This document shows positions 16,446 through 24,912 of a stretch of DNA of 64,000 bases, one piece after another; position 1 is the first letter of the stretch, and each line of letters begins with the position of its first letter. The notes below the pieces were generated by a model, which searched no databases, was not told where the DNA came from, and worked only from the letters and a program-made list of their open reading frames with translations. The stretch spans positions 186,001 to 250,000 of the forward strand of contig CAWINZ010000003.1 in assembly GCA_963837695.1 (NCBI GenBank). Reading direction: 5' to 3'. A program made the translations under genes and the position numbers. The DNA comes from VRUE01 sp963837695. GTDB lineage: Bacteria; Actinomycetota; Thermoleophilia; Solirubrobacterales; 70-9.

Positions 16446-17354
16446 ATGCTCTGCGCCGCCATAGACATCGGTTCCAATACGACGCGCCTGCTCGTTGCCG
16501 AGCCGGTCGATGGGCAGTTGAAGAAGGTGATGGAGCAGCGGGCTTATACGCGGATCAACAAGGCGATCCGCGATTCGGGCGAGATTCCGGCCGAGAAGGC
16601 CGCCGAGGTCGCCGAGGTCGTGGCGACGCAGGTGCGGCTGGCGCGCGAGCTCGGCGCGGAGACGATTCGGGCGGTGGCGACCGCGGCCGTTCGCGAAGCC
16701 AGCAACGGCGCCGTCGTCGCCAAGCAGATCGGCGACGGGGCGGGCGTTCCGGTCGAGATCCTCTCCGAGCAGGAGGAGGGGCGCCTCTCCTTCATCGGCG
16801 CGACCAAAACGCTCGGCCACCCGGTCGACGGCCTGGTCGGCGTCGTCGACGTCGGCGGCGGCTCGACCGAGGTCATTCTCGGCACGGTCCCTGGCGGCGT
16901 CAAGGAGGTCCGCTCCTGGCGGGTCGGCTCCGGTGTGTTGGCCGACGAGCTGATCGCCTCTGACCCGCCCTCGGCGGCGGAGATCCGCAAGGTCCGCGAC
17001 CGGATCGACGACCTCTTCGCCGACGTGCAGATCGAGCAGCCCGCTCAGGCGGTCGCGGTCGGCGGCAGCGCGACCTCGCTGCGCCGCCTGGTCGGGGCGG
17101 TGCTCGAGTACGAGACGCTGGAGCGGGGGGTGCGCGTGCTCTGCGGCGACCCCGCTGCCGACGTCGCGCGTCGTTTCGAGCTCGATCCGGAACGGGTGCG
17201 CATACTTGCCACCGGCGTGCTGCTGCTGGAGAAACTCGCAGAGCTGCTTGGGCAGCCTTTGCAGATCGGCAAGGGGGGCCTGCGCGAGGGCGTCGTCCTC
17301 GATCAGCTCAACGGGAACTCCAACGGCTCTTCGCCGGTGCGGTTGGCGGCGTAG
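16446..17354 (+). CDS. ppx: Exopolyphosphatase / pppGpp phosphatase (Ppx/GppA)
   Basis: A 302-residue enzyme of the ASKHA fold that removes terminal phosphates from polyphosphate or pppGpp. Phosphate loops are AIDIGSNTTRLLVAE near the N-terminus and VDVGGGSTEVILG (about 137). It is the short form (about 300 residues, no HD domain), typical of actinobacterial Ppx1/2. Three in-frame starts exist (16401 TTG, 16425 ATG, 16446 ATG); the last is chosen because the conserved domain begins 5 residues later. It is followed at its stop codon by palindromic element 1b and then by CHAD genes. Confidence 0.88.
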   Translation: MLCAAIDIGSNTTRLLVAEPVDGQLKKVMEQRAYTRINKAIRDSGEIPAEKAAEVAEVVATQVRLARELGAETIRAVATAAVREASNGAVVAKQIGDGAGVPVEILSEQEEGRLSFIGATKTLGHPVDGLVGVVDVGGGSTEVILGTVPGGVKEVRSWRVGSGVLADELIASDPPSAAEIRKVRDRIDDLFADVQIEQPAQAVAVGGSATSLRRLVGAVLEYETLERGVRVLCGDPAADVARRFELDPERVRILATGVLLLEKLAELLGQPLQIGKGGLREGVVLDQLNGNSNGSSPVRLAA

Positions 17355-17471
17355 TCGCCGGTCCCGGCAGGGGTTCCGCTTAACTTTTTCGATCTGGCGC
17401 CGGTCGGCTGTCGCCCGGAGTGCCGACACCGAAAAAGTACAAGACGCTCCACCCCTACCGGGACCGGCGAC
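17354..17471. repeat. Palindromic element, family 1, copy b (inverted)
   Basis: The arms at 17354-17374 and 17451-17471 pair over 21 bp with one mismatch. Inside are CTTAACTTTTTCG and CGAAAAAGTACAAGACG, the reverse complements of the blocks in copies a and c. The outer 9 bases (GTCGCCGGT) are unlike the other copies. The left end overlaps the last base of the ppx stop codon. Confidence 0.85.
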
Positions 17472-17489
17472 AGTGGTTAGCCTCAGTGC

Positions 17490-17966
17490 GTGGCGCGTGC
17501 GCTTGACGTTCCGGGGTTCAGTTGCGAGGAGGCGTTCTCGGCTTCGGCTGAGCGGGTGGTGGCGGTGCGGGCTGCGGAGGTTTTTGCTCGCTCGGAGGGT
17601 GTTCTCGATGTGGATGACATCGAGGCGCTGCATGACATGCGGGTCGCCACGCGGCGGCTGCGGGCGGCCCTTGAGGTCTACGCGGCTTGCTTTCCGGCCA
17701 AGCGTCATCGCAGGGCGCTGAAGCGGGTCAAGGGGCTGGCCGACGCTCTCGGGGAGCGTCGCGATCGGGACGTGGCGATCGAGTTCCTCATCGGGTTCGC
17801 CGCCGAGGCGCCTGCCGGCGACGCGGCGGCGATCGAGGCCTTGATCGAGCGCCTGCGGCGGGAGCAGCGGCAGGCCAACGAGGATCTGGCGCCCTTCCTT
17901 GCGGCCAAGCGCTTGAAGAAGCTGCGCCGCCGCTTGCGCAAGCTGGTCAAGGCGGCGAAGAGTTGA
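17490..17966 (+). CDS. CHAD-domain protein, N-terminal half
   Basis: 158 residues forming the first half of a CHAD domain, a helical polyphosphate-binding module. Conserved basic helices are visible: ALHDMRVATRRLRAALEVY (about 48-66) and FPAKRHRRALKRVKGLADALG. It ends in a very basic tail (KRLKKLRRRLRKLVKAAKS). GTG start. It lies next to ppx, as CHAD genes often do. The stop overlaps the start of the second half (TTGA), so the domain is split into two reading frames. Confidence 0.75.
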   Translation: MARALDVPGFSCEEAFSASAERVVAVRAAEVFARSEGVLDVDDIEALHDMRVATRRLRAALEVYAACFPAKRHRRALKRVKGLADALGERRDRDVAIEFLIGFAAEAPAGDAAAIEALIERLRREQRQANEDLAPFLAAKRLKKLRRRLRKLVKAAKS

Positions 17967-18382
17967 AGGCGCGCAGGGTCAAGGGGCTCGATCCGGCGTC
18001 GCCAATGCGCCCCAACGCCGAGCGGATCGTGCGCACGCGGCTGGAGGAGCTGCGGGCGCTGGCGCCGGCTGCGCTCGAGCCGTCGGCGGCGACGGCCCAG
18101 CACGACATGAGGATCGCCGCCAAGCGGCTGCGCTACGTGCTGGAGATCACCGGGCCATGCTTCGGCCGGGAGGCAAAGGGCGGCCGCGATGCCGCCAGGC
18201 GGCTGCAGGGTGTGCTTGGTGAGATCCACGACTGCGACGTGATGCTGGCCCGCGGGGACGGCATCGAGTCGCTCTGCACCCTGCTGCGTACCCGCCGCGA
18301 GCTGCTCTTCCGCCAGTTCAGCGACCTCTGGCGCGAAGAGGTCGATGCCCGCACCCGGGCTCTGCTCGAGCGGATTCTCTAG
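17963..18382 (+). CDS. CHAD-domain protein, C-terminal half
   Basis: 139 residues from TTG at 17963 (or 125 from ATG at 18005). It carries the second CHAD repeat with the conserved HDMRIAAKRLRYVLEIT and LGEIHDCDVML motifs. Together with the preceding frame it makes one complete CHAD domain of about 290 residues. Either a frameshift broke a single gene, or the two halves are made by coupled translation across the TTGA overlap and assemble. The sequence has no further damage. Confidence 0.7.
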   Translation: MKARRVKGLDPASPMRPNAERIVRTRLEELRALAPAALEPSAATAQHDMRIAAKRLRYVLEITGPCFGREAKGGRDAARRLQGVLGEIHDCDVMLARGDGIESLCTLLRTRRELLFRQFSDLWREEVDARTRALLERIL

Positions 18383-18397
18383 ACACCATTAGCTCTC

Positions 18398-18909
18398 TCA
18401 GCGCCGCCAGGCGCCGTTCGCGATAGCCGCGCTGTCAGGTGCGTTGCGAAGGTACGGCCCGAGGCGCTCCATGACGAGATCGGCCGCGGCTCCCGGCTCA
18501 TAGTCCGCCGGCACCTCGGTCACGAGCTGGAACAGGTCGGCGCGGAAATCGCGATCCTCGAGCTTTGCGCTCAGGTTCAGGCTCAGCTCGGGGAAGGTGA
18601 AACGCCCCGCCACCACGGCGACTCGACCGAGAGGGGTATGGCGATGCGCGGAAAGCAGGCCTCGATCTCGGTGATGTTGATCTCGACCTTGACGCGGATT
18701 CGGCCGACGCCCGAAGTCGGCGTGGCGTCGAAGGCGGCGTGGGCCATCGGGCCGCTGAACCGCGTCCCATGCTCGTCGAGGCCCAGGCGCCCCGCGACCT
18801 CTCGTAAGGCACCGAGGAGGTCTTTGATGCCCAGGTCCTGCTCGACCTGGTTGTCTTCTGGCCACGGTGCCCGCTGCCGCCACGCGGTGATGTTGGCCGC
18901 CGGAATCAA
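18398..18909 (-). pseudogene. AbiEii-type toxin remnant
   Basis: The reading begins like AbiEii nucleotidyltransferase toxins: MIPAANITAWRQRAPWPEDN, then VEQDLGIKDLL. The section that should hold the FRGGTAL-type nucleotidyltransferase motif is missing. The sequence resumes at the INITEIEACFPRIAIP and SVESPWW region, then shifts frame at about 18600 and ends with the C-terminal helical part (GAAADLVMERLGPYLRNAPD). Internal deletion plus frameshift means no functional toxin. It overlaps the AbiEi gene by 4 bp, the usual arrangement of the abiE operon. Confidence 0.72.
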
Positions 18910-19700
18910 TCTGGTTCAACGGCGCCGTTGAGAAGCAGGCCCCAGGTCGGGTCGAGCTTCCCTCGCCGCCGGTTCCCGGGGACCAGTATTGCCGGCGATC
19001 CCTCGTCCGGCCTGGCGATCTGCCGCAGCCAGAAGGTGTCGACGTCGGAGCGGAAGTTCTCCACCAACCAGCCCAACCGGCGCGTGGTCCCGCGACCTCT
19101 GGCCGTGGCCAGGCGTGCCAGACGCTCGCCGTTCAGGTCCCCGATGTCCTTCAGGACGGTTGCCACGTTGCTCATCCCGCCGCCCTCGCGCGGTCGCCAC
19201 GCGAGGTCGACCACGGTCGTCTCCCGGCTTGCGAGGAGGTAGGTGCCCGTGTGAGCGTTGACCTCCTCCAGGTCCGCCTGCTCGATCGCGTTGCTCTTGA
19301 CGAAATGCAAACGCACTCGACCGATCTCGCGATCGGCGAGATGGCGATTCACGACGACCTGGAATCTCTGTGGCGCCTGGTGAGCCGCTCCGTGGCGGGC
19401 CGCCGCGGATAGGAACCCGACGTAGTAAGAGCGGTCCAGGTGGTGCATCATCGGGTCGATGAACCAGTCGGCGGGAACCACGCCCCAACTGCGGTACTCC
19501 GGCGGCACGACCACGTACAGGCCCTTGGCCGGGGAAAATATCTTTCCGGCCCGCTCGAGTTCAGCGAGGCGAGGATAGGCGGTTCGTCTTTCCCGGCCCA
19601 GCAGCCTGGCCGCTTCCTCGGTGGTCACCCAGTAGCGACCCTGGCCGACCAGATGGTCCGGCAGGGCGGATGGAACGAGCGGTTTCATCAAGGTAGTCAT
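18906..19700 (-). CDS. AbiEi-type antitoxin (type IV TA, winged-helix)
   Basis: A 264-residue protein with an N-terminal winged helix (YWVTTEEAARLLGRERRTAYPRLAELERAG, given as positions 22-52) and a C-terminal AbiEi domain with the SYYVGFLSAAARHGAAHQ and TVVDLAWRP signatures. AbiEi represses its operon and counteracts AbiEii. It appears intact while its partner is degraded. Starts at ATG 19700, with an alternative ATG 12 bp later. Confidence 0.75.
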   Translation of the reverse strand: MTTLMKPLVPSALPDHLVGQGRYWVTTEEAARLLGRERRTAYPRLAELERAGKIFSPAKGLYVVVPPEYRSWGVVPADWFIDPMMHHLDRSYYVGFLSAAARHGAAHQAPQRFQVVVNRHLADREIGRVRLHFVKSNAIEQADLEEVNAHTGTYLLASRETTVVDLAWRPREGGGMSNVATVLKDIGDLNGERLARLATARGRGTTRRLGWLVENFRSDVDTFWLRQIARPDEGSPAILVPGNRRRGKLDPTWGLLLNGAVEPD

Positions 19701-19722
19701 TTCTACGGCACATCACCGGATT

Positions 19723-19755
19723 TTCACGGCGTCTTCCCCGCTGGTTCACACCTTT
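19723..19755 (+). promoter_or_regulatory. PHO-box-like 11-bp direct repeats before the PHP-glycosyltransferase/ppk operon
   Basis: TTCACGGCGTC (19723), TTCCCCGCTGG (19734) and TTCACACCTTT (19745) are three units at exact 11-bp spacing on the strand of the downstream operon. The same unit and spacing occur before pstS at 9647. The array lies 60 bp before the ATG at 19815. Confidence 0.55.
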
Positions 19756-19814
19756 TCCCTGCTCAGGGGCGAATCTGGAGGTGACCTGAACGATAGATAG
19801 AGAGGAAGGCACCG

Positions 19815-22130
19815 ATGACTTCCCGTGTAGATATGCACTGCCACTCCACCGCCTCGCAGTTCTCGCGGCTCGGCGTTCAACGTTCCCTCGGCCTGCCCGA
19901 GTGCGCGACGCCGCCCGAGGAGGTCTACGCGCTGGCCAAGCGGCGGGGGATGTCCTTCGTCACGATCACCGACCACGACACGATCGACGGCTGCCTCGAG
20001 TTGGCTGGCCGTCCCGACTGCTTCGTCTCCGAGGAGCTGACCGCTCGCTTCGCCGGCGAGCCCCAGGCGGTGCACATCCTCTGTTACGGGATCGATCCCG
20101 GGGACCACGAGTGGCTGCAGGCACACGCCGGCGACGTCGACGCCTGCGCCGCATACCTTCATGAGGAGGAGATCGCCTGCGCCCTGGCGCATCCCTTCTA
20201 CAACGTCGCGGCGCCGCTGACCCCGCGCCACCGCCGCCGTCTCGCCGAGCTCTTCCCGATCTGGGAGGTGCGCAACGGCTCGCGCGCCGCGGAGTTGAAC
20301 ATGCCCGCCGTGGTCTACGTCGAGACCAACGGCAGCACGGGGATCGGCGGCTCCGACGATCACGCCGGGGTGGACATCGGCCGCACCTATACCGAGGTGC
20401 CGGCCGCCTCCACGCCGGAAGAGTTTCTCGCCCGGATGCGCGCCGGCGACGCCACGGCCGGCGGCGAGCAGGGCAGCGCCGCCAAGTGGGCGCACGCCGC
20501 GATGGCACTCGCGACCCGGGCGCTCGTCATCGCGGACCGCGGGGACGCCTCCGAGCCCGCTGTCGGCTTTGTAGGGGTCAGAGCACCCGAAAAGCCGACA
20601 GCGCCCGATCCGGCGGCGGTGCTGAAGATCGCTCAGCGCGTGGTCGGCGAGGGCGGCGCGCGCGAGGGGGCGATCGCCGCCGACATCGGCCCCGACGACG
20701 CCCGCGCGCTGCTCGACTCATGGCTGGGCTCGATCGGCATCGAGCTGCGTGGCCGCGAGCTGCTCGACCACCTGCAAGCGGAGGAGTTCTCCCACGCCGA
20801 CCTCTACCGCCGCGCCCGCCGCATCCACGACCGGCGCCTGCGCGGCGCGATCGCCGCGGGCACTGGGGCTGTCGCCCGCGGCGACGTGCAGACCGCCGTG
20901 GGCGGTCTCTTCGAGGCGCTGTTGCCGGCGATCCCCTACGCGCCGCCGACGGTCTTCCTCGGCACCGAGAAGGCGAAGCTGGCCGGGCGCTCCGGCGAGC
21001 GGCCCCGGGTCGCGCTGATCGCCGACGGAATCGAGGCGATGCACGGCGTCACGCACACGATCGAGCAGATCCGCGAGCGTGGCGTGCCCGGCTTCGAGGT
21101 CGAGGTGGTCGGCACCGATCCCGGCGTCGACCGGCGGCTCCCCGCCGCGACGTCGCTGCAGGTCCCCTTCTATGAGGGAATGGCCCTTGGAGTCCCCGGC
21201 CTGCCCGATCTGGCCGAGACCCTTGCCGAGGGTCGCTATGACCTGGTCCACGTGACCGCGCCGGGCCCGGCCGGCGTCGCCGCCTCGCTGCTCAGCCGGA
21301 TCTCCGCGACGCCGCTGCTCGCCAGCTACCACACCGAGCTCGCCGTCTACGCCGGCGTGCGTAGCGGTGACGACGGCCTGGAGGCGATCTCCAGGGCCGC
21401 CCTCGGCGCCTTCTACAGGGCGCCCTCGCGTGTCCTCTCGCCGAGTCCCGCGGCGGATCGCTCGCTGCTCGGCCTCGGTGCCGCGGTGGGTCGCATCGAT
21501 CGCTGGGAGCGCGGGGTCGACACCGACCGCTTCAGCCCCGAGAAGGCCGAGCGCGGCGCCTTCCCGGGTGAGCTGCGGGTCCTCTACGCGGGCCGCCTCA
21601 CCCGCGAGAAGGGGGTCGATCTGCTCGCCGAGAGCTTCCGGCGGGCGCGGGTCGTCGAGCCGCGCCTGCATCTCCTGCTTGCCGGCGGCGGCCCCGAGGA
21701 GGGCGGGCTGCGCGCCCGTCTCGGCGAGCACGCGACCTTCCTCGGCTGGCTCGAGGGCGACGACCTGGCTCGCGCCTACGCGAGCGCCGACCTTTTCCTC
21801 TTCTGCTCGCGCACCGACACCTACGGCCAGGTCGTCCTGGAGGCAGGCGCCAGCGGCCTGCCCGTCGTCGCGGTCGGCGAAGGGGGGCCGGCGGCGCTGA
21901 TCGAGAACCGCCACACCGGCATCCTCTGCCGGCCCGACGCCGATCACCTCGCGGGAGCGGTGCTGCAGCTCACCGCGTCTCCGGCGCTGCGTCGTCGCCT
22001 CGGCGAGGCGGCCCGGGGCGTGGCCGCGACCCGCTCCTGGGAGCGGGCGATGGAGCAGCTCGGGAATGGCTACCGGCGGGCACTCGCCGAGCCCGCGGCG
22101 GGTAGGCAAGCTCCTTCCCGAGCGGCCTGA
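19815..22130 (+). CDS. PHP phosphoesterase-glycosyltransferase family 4 fusion
   Basis: A 771-residue cytosolic fusion. Residues about 1-215 are a PHP metallo-hydrolase domain with intact metal ligands: DMHCHSTAS, TDHDTIDG, ALAHPFYN, WEVRNGS and GGSDDHAG. A helical linker (about 240-385) follows. Residues about 395-760 are a GT-B glycosyltransferase with AGRLTREKGVDLLAESF, the FGWLEGDDLA-like acceptor-loop region, and the donor-binding SRTDTYGQVVLEAGASGLPV (Glu of the E-x7-E type). The likely product is a glycolipid or another sugar conjugate. ATG at 19815 has RBS AGAGGAAG. It starts an operon with ppk, DUF47 and pit, behind PHO-like repeats. Confidence 0.8.
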   Translation: MTSRVDMHCHSTASQFSRLGVQRSLGLPECATPPEEVYALAKRRGMSFVTITDHDTIDGCLELAGRPDCFVSEELTARFAGEPQAVHILCYGIDPGDHEWLQAHAGDVDACAAYLHEEEIACALAHPFYNVAAPLTPRHRRRLAELFPIWEVRNGSRAAELNMPAVVYVETNGSTGIGGSDDHAGVDIGRTYTEVPAASTPEEFLARMRAGDATAGGEQGSAAKWAHAAMALATRALVIADRGDASEPAVGFVGVRAPEKPTAPDPAAVLKIAQRVVGEGGAREGAIAADIGPDDARALLDSWLGSIGIELRGRELLDHLQAEEFSHADLYRRARRIHDRRLRGAIAAGTGAVARGDVQTAVGGLFEALLPAIPYAPPTVFLGTEKAKLAGRSGERPRVALIADGIEAMHGVTHTIEQIRERGVPGFEVEVVGTDPGVDRRLPAATSLQVPFYEGMALGVPGLPDLAETLAEGRYDLVHVTAPGPAGVAASLLSRISATPLLASYHTELAVYAGVRSGDDGLEAISRAALGAFYRAPSRVLSPSPAADRSLLGLGAAVGRIDRWERGVDTDRFSPEKAERGAFPGELRVLYAGRLTREKGVDLLAESFRRARVVEPRLHLLLAGGGPEEGGLRARLGEHATFLGWLEGDDLARAYASADLFLFCSRTDTYGQVVLEAGASGLPVVAVGEGGPAALIENRHTGILCRPDADHLAGAVLQLTASPALRRRLGEAARGVAATRSWERAMEQLGNGYRRALAEPAAGRQAPSRAA
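20559..20602. repeat. Palindrome inside the PHP-glycosyltransferase coding sequence
   Basis: GCTGTCGGCTTT at 20559-20570 and AAAGCCGACAGC at 20591-20602 are perfect inverted repeats; the 20-nt interval adds a GGGT/ACCC pair. It encodes part of the inter-domain linker (EPAVGFVGVRAPEKPTAP) and keeps the frame. It may be an in-frame insertion of a hairpin element. Confidence 0.6.
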
Positions 22131-22150
22131 GACACGGGGGAGGGGAAGGG

Positions 22151-24256
22151 GTGCGGCAGTACGATGGGCCGATCGACGACCCCGCCCTCTATTTCAACCG
22201 CGAGCTCTCCTGGCTCGACTTCAACCAGCGTGTTCTCGAGCTGGCCGAGGACCCGCAGGTGCCGCTGCTGGAGCGGGTCAGGTTCTGCGCGATCTATGCC
22301 TCCAACCTGGATGAGTTCTTCATGGTCCGCGTGGCGGGGCTGTTCGACCAGCTCGACGCCGGGATCGACGCCCACGGGCCCGACGGGCTGCCGCCGCGAG
22401 AGCAGATCGACGCGATCCAGCCGCGGGTGCTGGAACTGGACACCCGCCTGCACAGCGTCTTCAACGGGACGCTGCGCCGGGCGCTGGAGGAGCACGGCGT
22501 GCGGATCGTCTCGCTGGAGACAGCGAGTGAGGAGGAGCGCCGCGAAATCGATGCGCGCTTCCACGAGCAGGTCTTTCCGGCCCTGACCCCGCTCGTGGTC
22601 GGGCTCGGACGCCCCTTCCCCTATATCTCCAACCTCTCGCTCAGCCTCGGCGTGCTGCTGCGCGACCCCGACAGCGGCACCGAGATCATCGCCCGCGTCA
22701 AGGTGCCGAAGGAGCTGCTCGGCCGCTTCCTGCGGGTCGGCGAGCGCGACGAGGTCTTCGTGCCCCTCGAGGAGGCGATCGCGGCCAACCTCGACGCGCT
22801 CTTCCCAGGCGCCGAGGTGATCGACCACGGCTACTTCCGCGTCACCCGCGATGCCGATTTCACGATCTCAGACGAGGCCGACGACCTGTTGCAGGCAGTT
22901 CAGGACGAGCTGCGCCGCCGCCGTTTCGGCGAGGTCGTGCGGCTCGAGGTCGCGGCGGGGATGAATGCCAAGCTGCGCGGCCAGCTGATCGACGCGCTGG
23001 GGCTCGAAGACCGCGAGGTCTACGACGTCGACGGCCTGATCGACCTGGCCGATCTGGGCGACGTCGTCGACGCCGCCGGCAGCCACCCCGAGCTGCGCTA
23101 CGAGCCCTGGACCCCGGTCACGCAGCCGCGCCTGCAGGGCGAGGACGACGAGCCGGCTGACATGTTCGCCGCGATCCGGCAGGGCGACATCCTCGTCCAC
23201 CATCCCTACGACTCCTTTGTCAGCTCGGTTGAGCGCTTCGTCGTGCAGGCGGTAGCCGACCCCGACGTGCTGGCGATCAAGCAGACGGTGTACCGGACCA
23301 GCGACGACTCGCCGCTGGTGCCGGCGCTGATCCGCGCCTCCGAACGCGGCAAGCAGGCGGTCTGCATGGTCGAGCTGAAAGCCCGCTTCGACGAGGAGGC
23401 GAACATCCACTGGGCGAAGTCGATGGAGGAGGCGGGGGTCCACGTCGTCTACGGCATCCCCGGGCTGAAGACCCACGTGAAGGCGATTCTCGTCGCCCGC
23501 CGCGAGGGCGACCGGGTACGCGAGTACGTCCACATCGGCACCGGCAACTACAACCCGACCACCGCCCGCCTCTACACCGACCTCGGCCTCTTTACGGCCG
23601 ATCCCGAGATCGGCGCCGACGTCGCCGAGATGTTCAACTTCCTCACCGGCTACGGCCGTCCGGCCGGCTACCGCAAGCTGTTGGTCTCGCCGACGACGAT
23701 GCGCGACCGCATCCTCGGCGAGATCGAGGCGACCGTCGAGGCGCACCGCGCCGGCGAAGAGGCGCGGATCGCCCTGAAGATGAACGCGCTGGTCGACGCA
23801 CGCTGCATCCAGGCTCTCTATGAGGCGTCGCGGGCGGGGGTCCGGGTCGACCTCAACGTGCGCGGCGTCTGCTGCCTGCGGCCGGGGCTGCCGGGGGTCT
23901 CGGAGAACATCCGCGTCGTCTCGATCGTCGGCCGCTTCCTCGAGCACTCGCGCATCTACGCCTTCATGCGCGGCGAGGAGGCCCGCGTGCTGACCGGCTC
24001 GGCGGACCTGATGCCGCGCAACCTCGACAGCCGGGTCGAGCTCGTCGCCCCGATCGAGGACGAGGCGTTGCGGGCCGAACTGCTCGACGTCCTCGAGCTC
24101 TGCTTTGCCGAGAACGCCAACGCCTGGCAGCTCGACAGCGACGGTACGTGGACCCGGCTCGAGGCGCCCTCAGGGGAGCGGCGCAGCGTGCAGGAGGAGC
24201 TGCGCTCCCGCCACAGTGCGCGTGCCGGCGAGCAGTTCGCGGCGGCGCCTGGCTGA
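22151..24256 (+). CDS. ppk1: Polyphosphate kinase 1
   Basis: A 701-residue enzyme that makes polyphosphate from ATP, usually membrane-associated. The four-domain PPK1 layout is complete: N-terminal helical domain (LYFNRELSWLDFNQRVLELA, about 11-30), head domain, and two phospholipase D-like domains. The autophosphorylated His lies in GLKTHVKAILV (about 439), and the second His in FLEHSRIYAFMRG (about 600). GTG start at 22151, 20 bp after the PHP-glycosyltransferase stop. It is operonic with DUF47 and pit and lies 5 kb from ppx. Confidence 0.93.
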   Translation: MRQYDGPIDDPALYFNRELSWLDFNQRVLELAEDPQVPLLERVRFCAIYASNLDEFFMVRVAGLFDQLDAGIDAHGPDGLPPREQIDAIQPRVLELDTRLHSVFNGTLRRALEEHGVRIVSLETASEEERREIDARFHEQVFPALTPLVVGLGRPFPYISNLSLSLGVLLRDPDSGTEIIARVKVPKELLGRFLRVGERDEVFVPLEEAIAANLDALFPGAEVIDHGYFRVTRDADFTISDEADDLLQAVQDELRRRRFGEVVRLEVAAGMNAKLRGQLIDALGLEDREVYDVDGLIDLADLGDVVDAAGSHPELRYEPWTPVTQPRLQGEDDEPADMFAAIRQGDILVHHPYDSFVSSVERFVVQAVADPDVLAIKQTVYRTSDDSPLVPALIRASERGKQAVCMVELKARFDEEANIHWAKSMEEAGVHVVYGIPGLKTHVKAILVARREGDRVREYVHIGTGNYNPTTARLYTDLGLFTADPEIGADVAEMFNFLTGYGRPAGYRKLLVSPTTMRDRILGEIEATVEAHRAGEEARIALKMNALVDARCIQALYEASRAGVRVDLNVRGVCCLRPGLPGVSENIRVVSIVGRFLEHSRIYAFMRGEEARVLTGSADLMPRNLDSRVELVAPIEDEALRAELLDVLELCFAENANAWQLDSDGTWTRLEAPSGERRSVQEELRSRHSARAGEQFAAAPG

Positions 24257-24272
24257 GCCCGCAGAGTCTAGG

Positions 24273-24902
24273 ATGAGCCGCGTGGTCCGCCTCTCGCTCC
24301 TGCCGCGCGACAGCGCCTTCTTCGACCTCTTCATCGAGGCCGGGCAGAACACCCTCCACGCGGCCCGCCTGCTCGACGAGATGATGGGCATCTGGCCCGA
24401 CGAGACCGACCTATCGCGGGAGATCCTCAAGGCCGAGCAGGACGGCGACCGGATCACCCACGACATCGTCAAACGGCTCAACTCGACCTTCGTCACGCCG
24501 ATCGACCGTGAGGACATCTACGGCCTGGCGACCCAGATGGACGACATCGTCGACTACACCGAGGAAGCCGCCGACCTGCTCGGGCTCTACCAGATCGAAG
24601 CGCCGATGGCGCAGGCCCAGGCGCTGACCAAGGTCCTCGTCGGTGCCTGCGAGCAGCTCTCCGAGGGGCTCGAGCACCTGCGCGAGCTGAAGGGTCTCGA
24701 CCGCTACTGGATCGAGATCCACCGGCTCGAGAACGAGGGCGACCGGATCTCCCGCGACGCCGTCGCCTCGCTTTTCTCGAACGGCATTGACCCGATGGTC
24801 GTGATCCGCTGGAAGGACATGTTTGCGGTGCTCGAGAACGCGATCGACGCGACCGAGACCGCTGCACAAATCCTTGAGGGCATCGTCATAAAAAACTCGT
24901 GA
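24273..24902 (+). CDS. DUF47 PhoU-like protein (Pit accessory)
   Basis: A 209-residue helical protein of the DUF47/TIGR00153 family, distantly related to PhoU. Motifs include AEQDGDRITHDIVKRLNSTF, TPIDREDIYGLATQMDDIVD and LENEGDRISRDAVASLF. Members are encoded beside Pit low-affinity transporters and are thought to regulate them. ATG at 24273, 16 bp after ppk; the GTG 9 bases later is possible. The pit gene begins 10 bp after its stop. Confidence 0.88.
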   Translation: MSRVVRLSLLPRDSAFFDLFIEAGQNTLHAARLLDEMMGIWPDETDLSREILKAEQDGDRITHDIVKRLNSTFVTPIDREDIYGLATQMDDIVDYTEEAADLLGLYQIEAPMAQAQALTKVLVGACEQLSEGLEHLRELKGLDRYWIEIHRLENEGDRISRDAVASLFSNGIDPMVVIRWKDMFAVLENAIDATETAAQILEGIVIKNS

Positions 24903-24912
24903 CCCGTCACCA

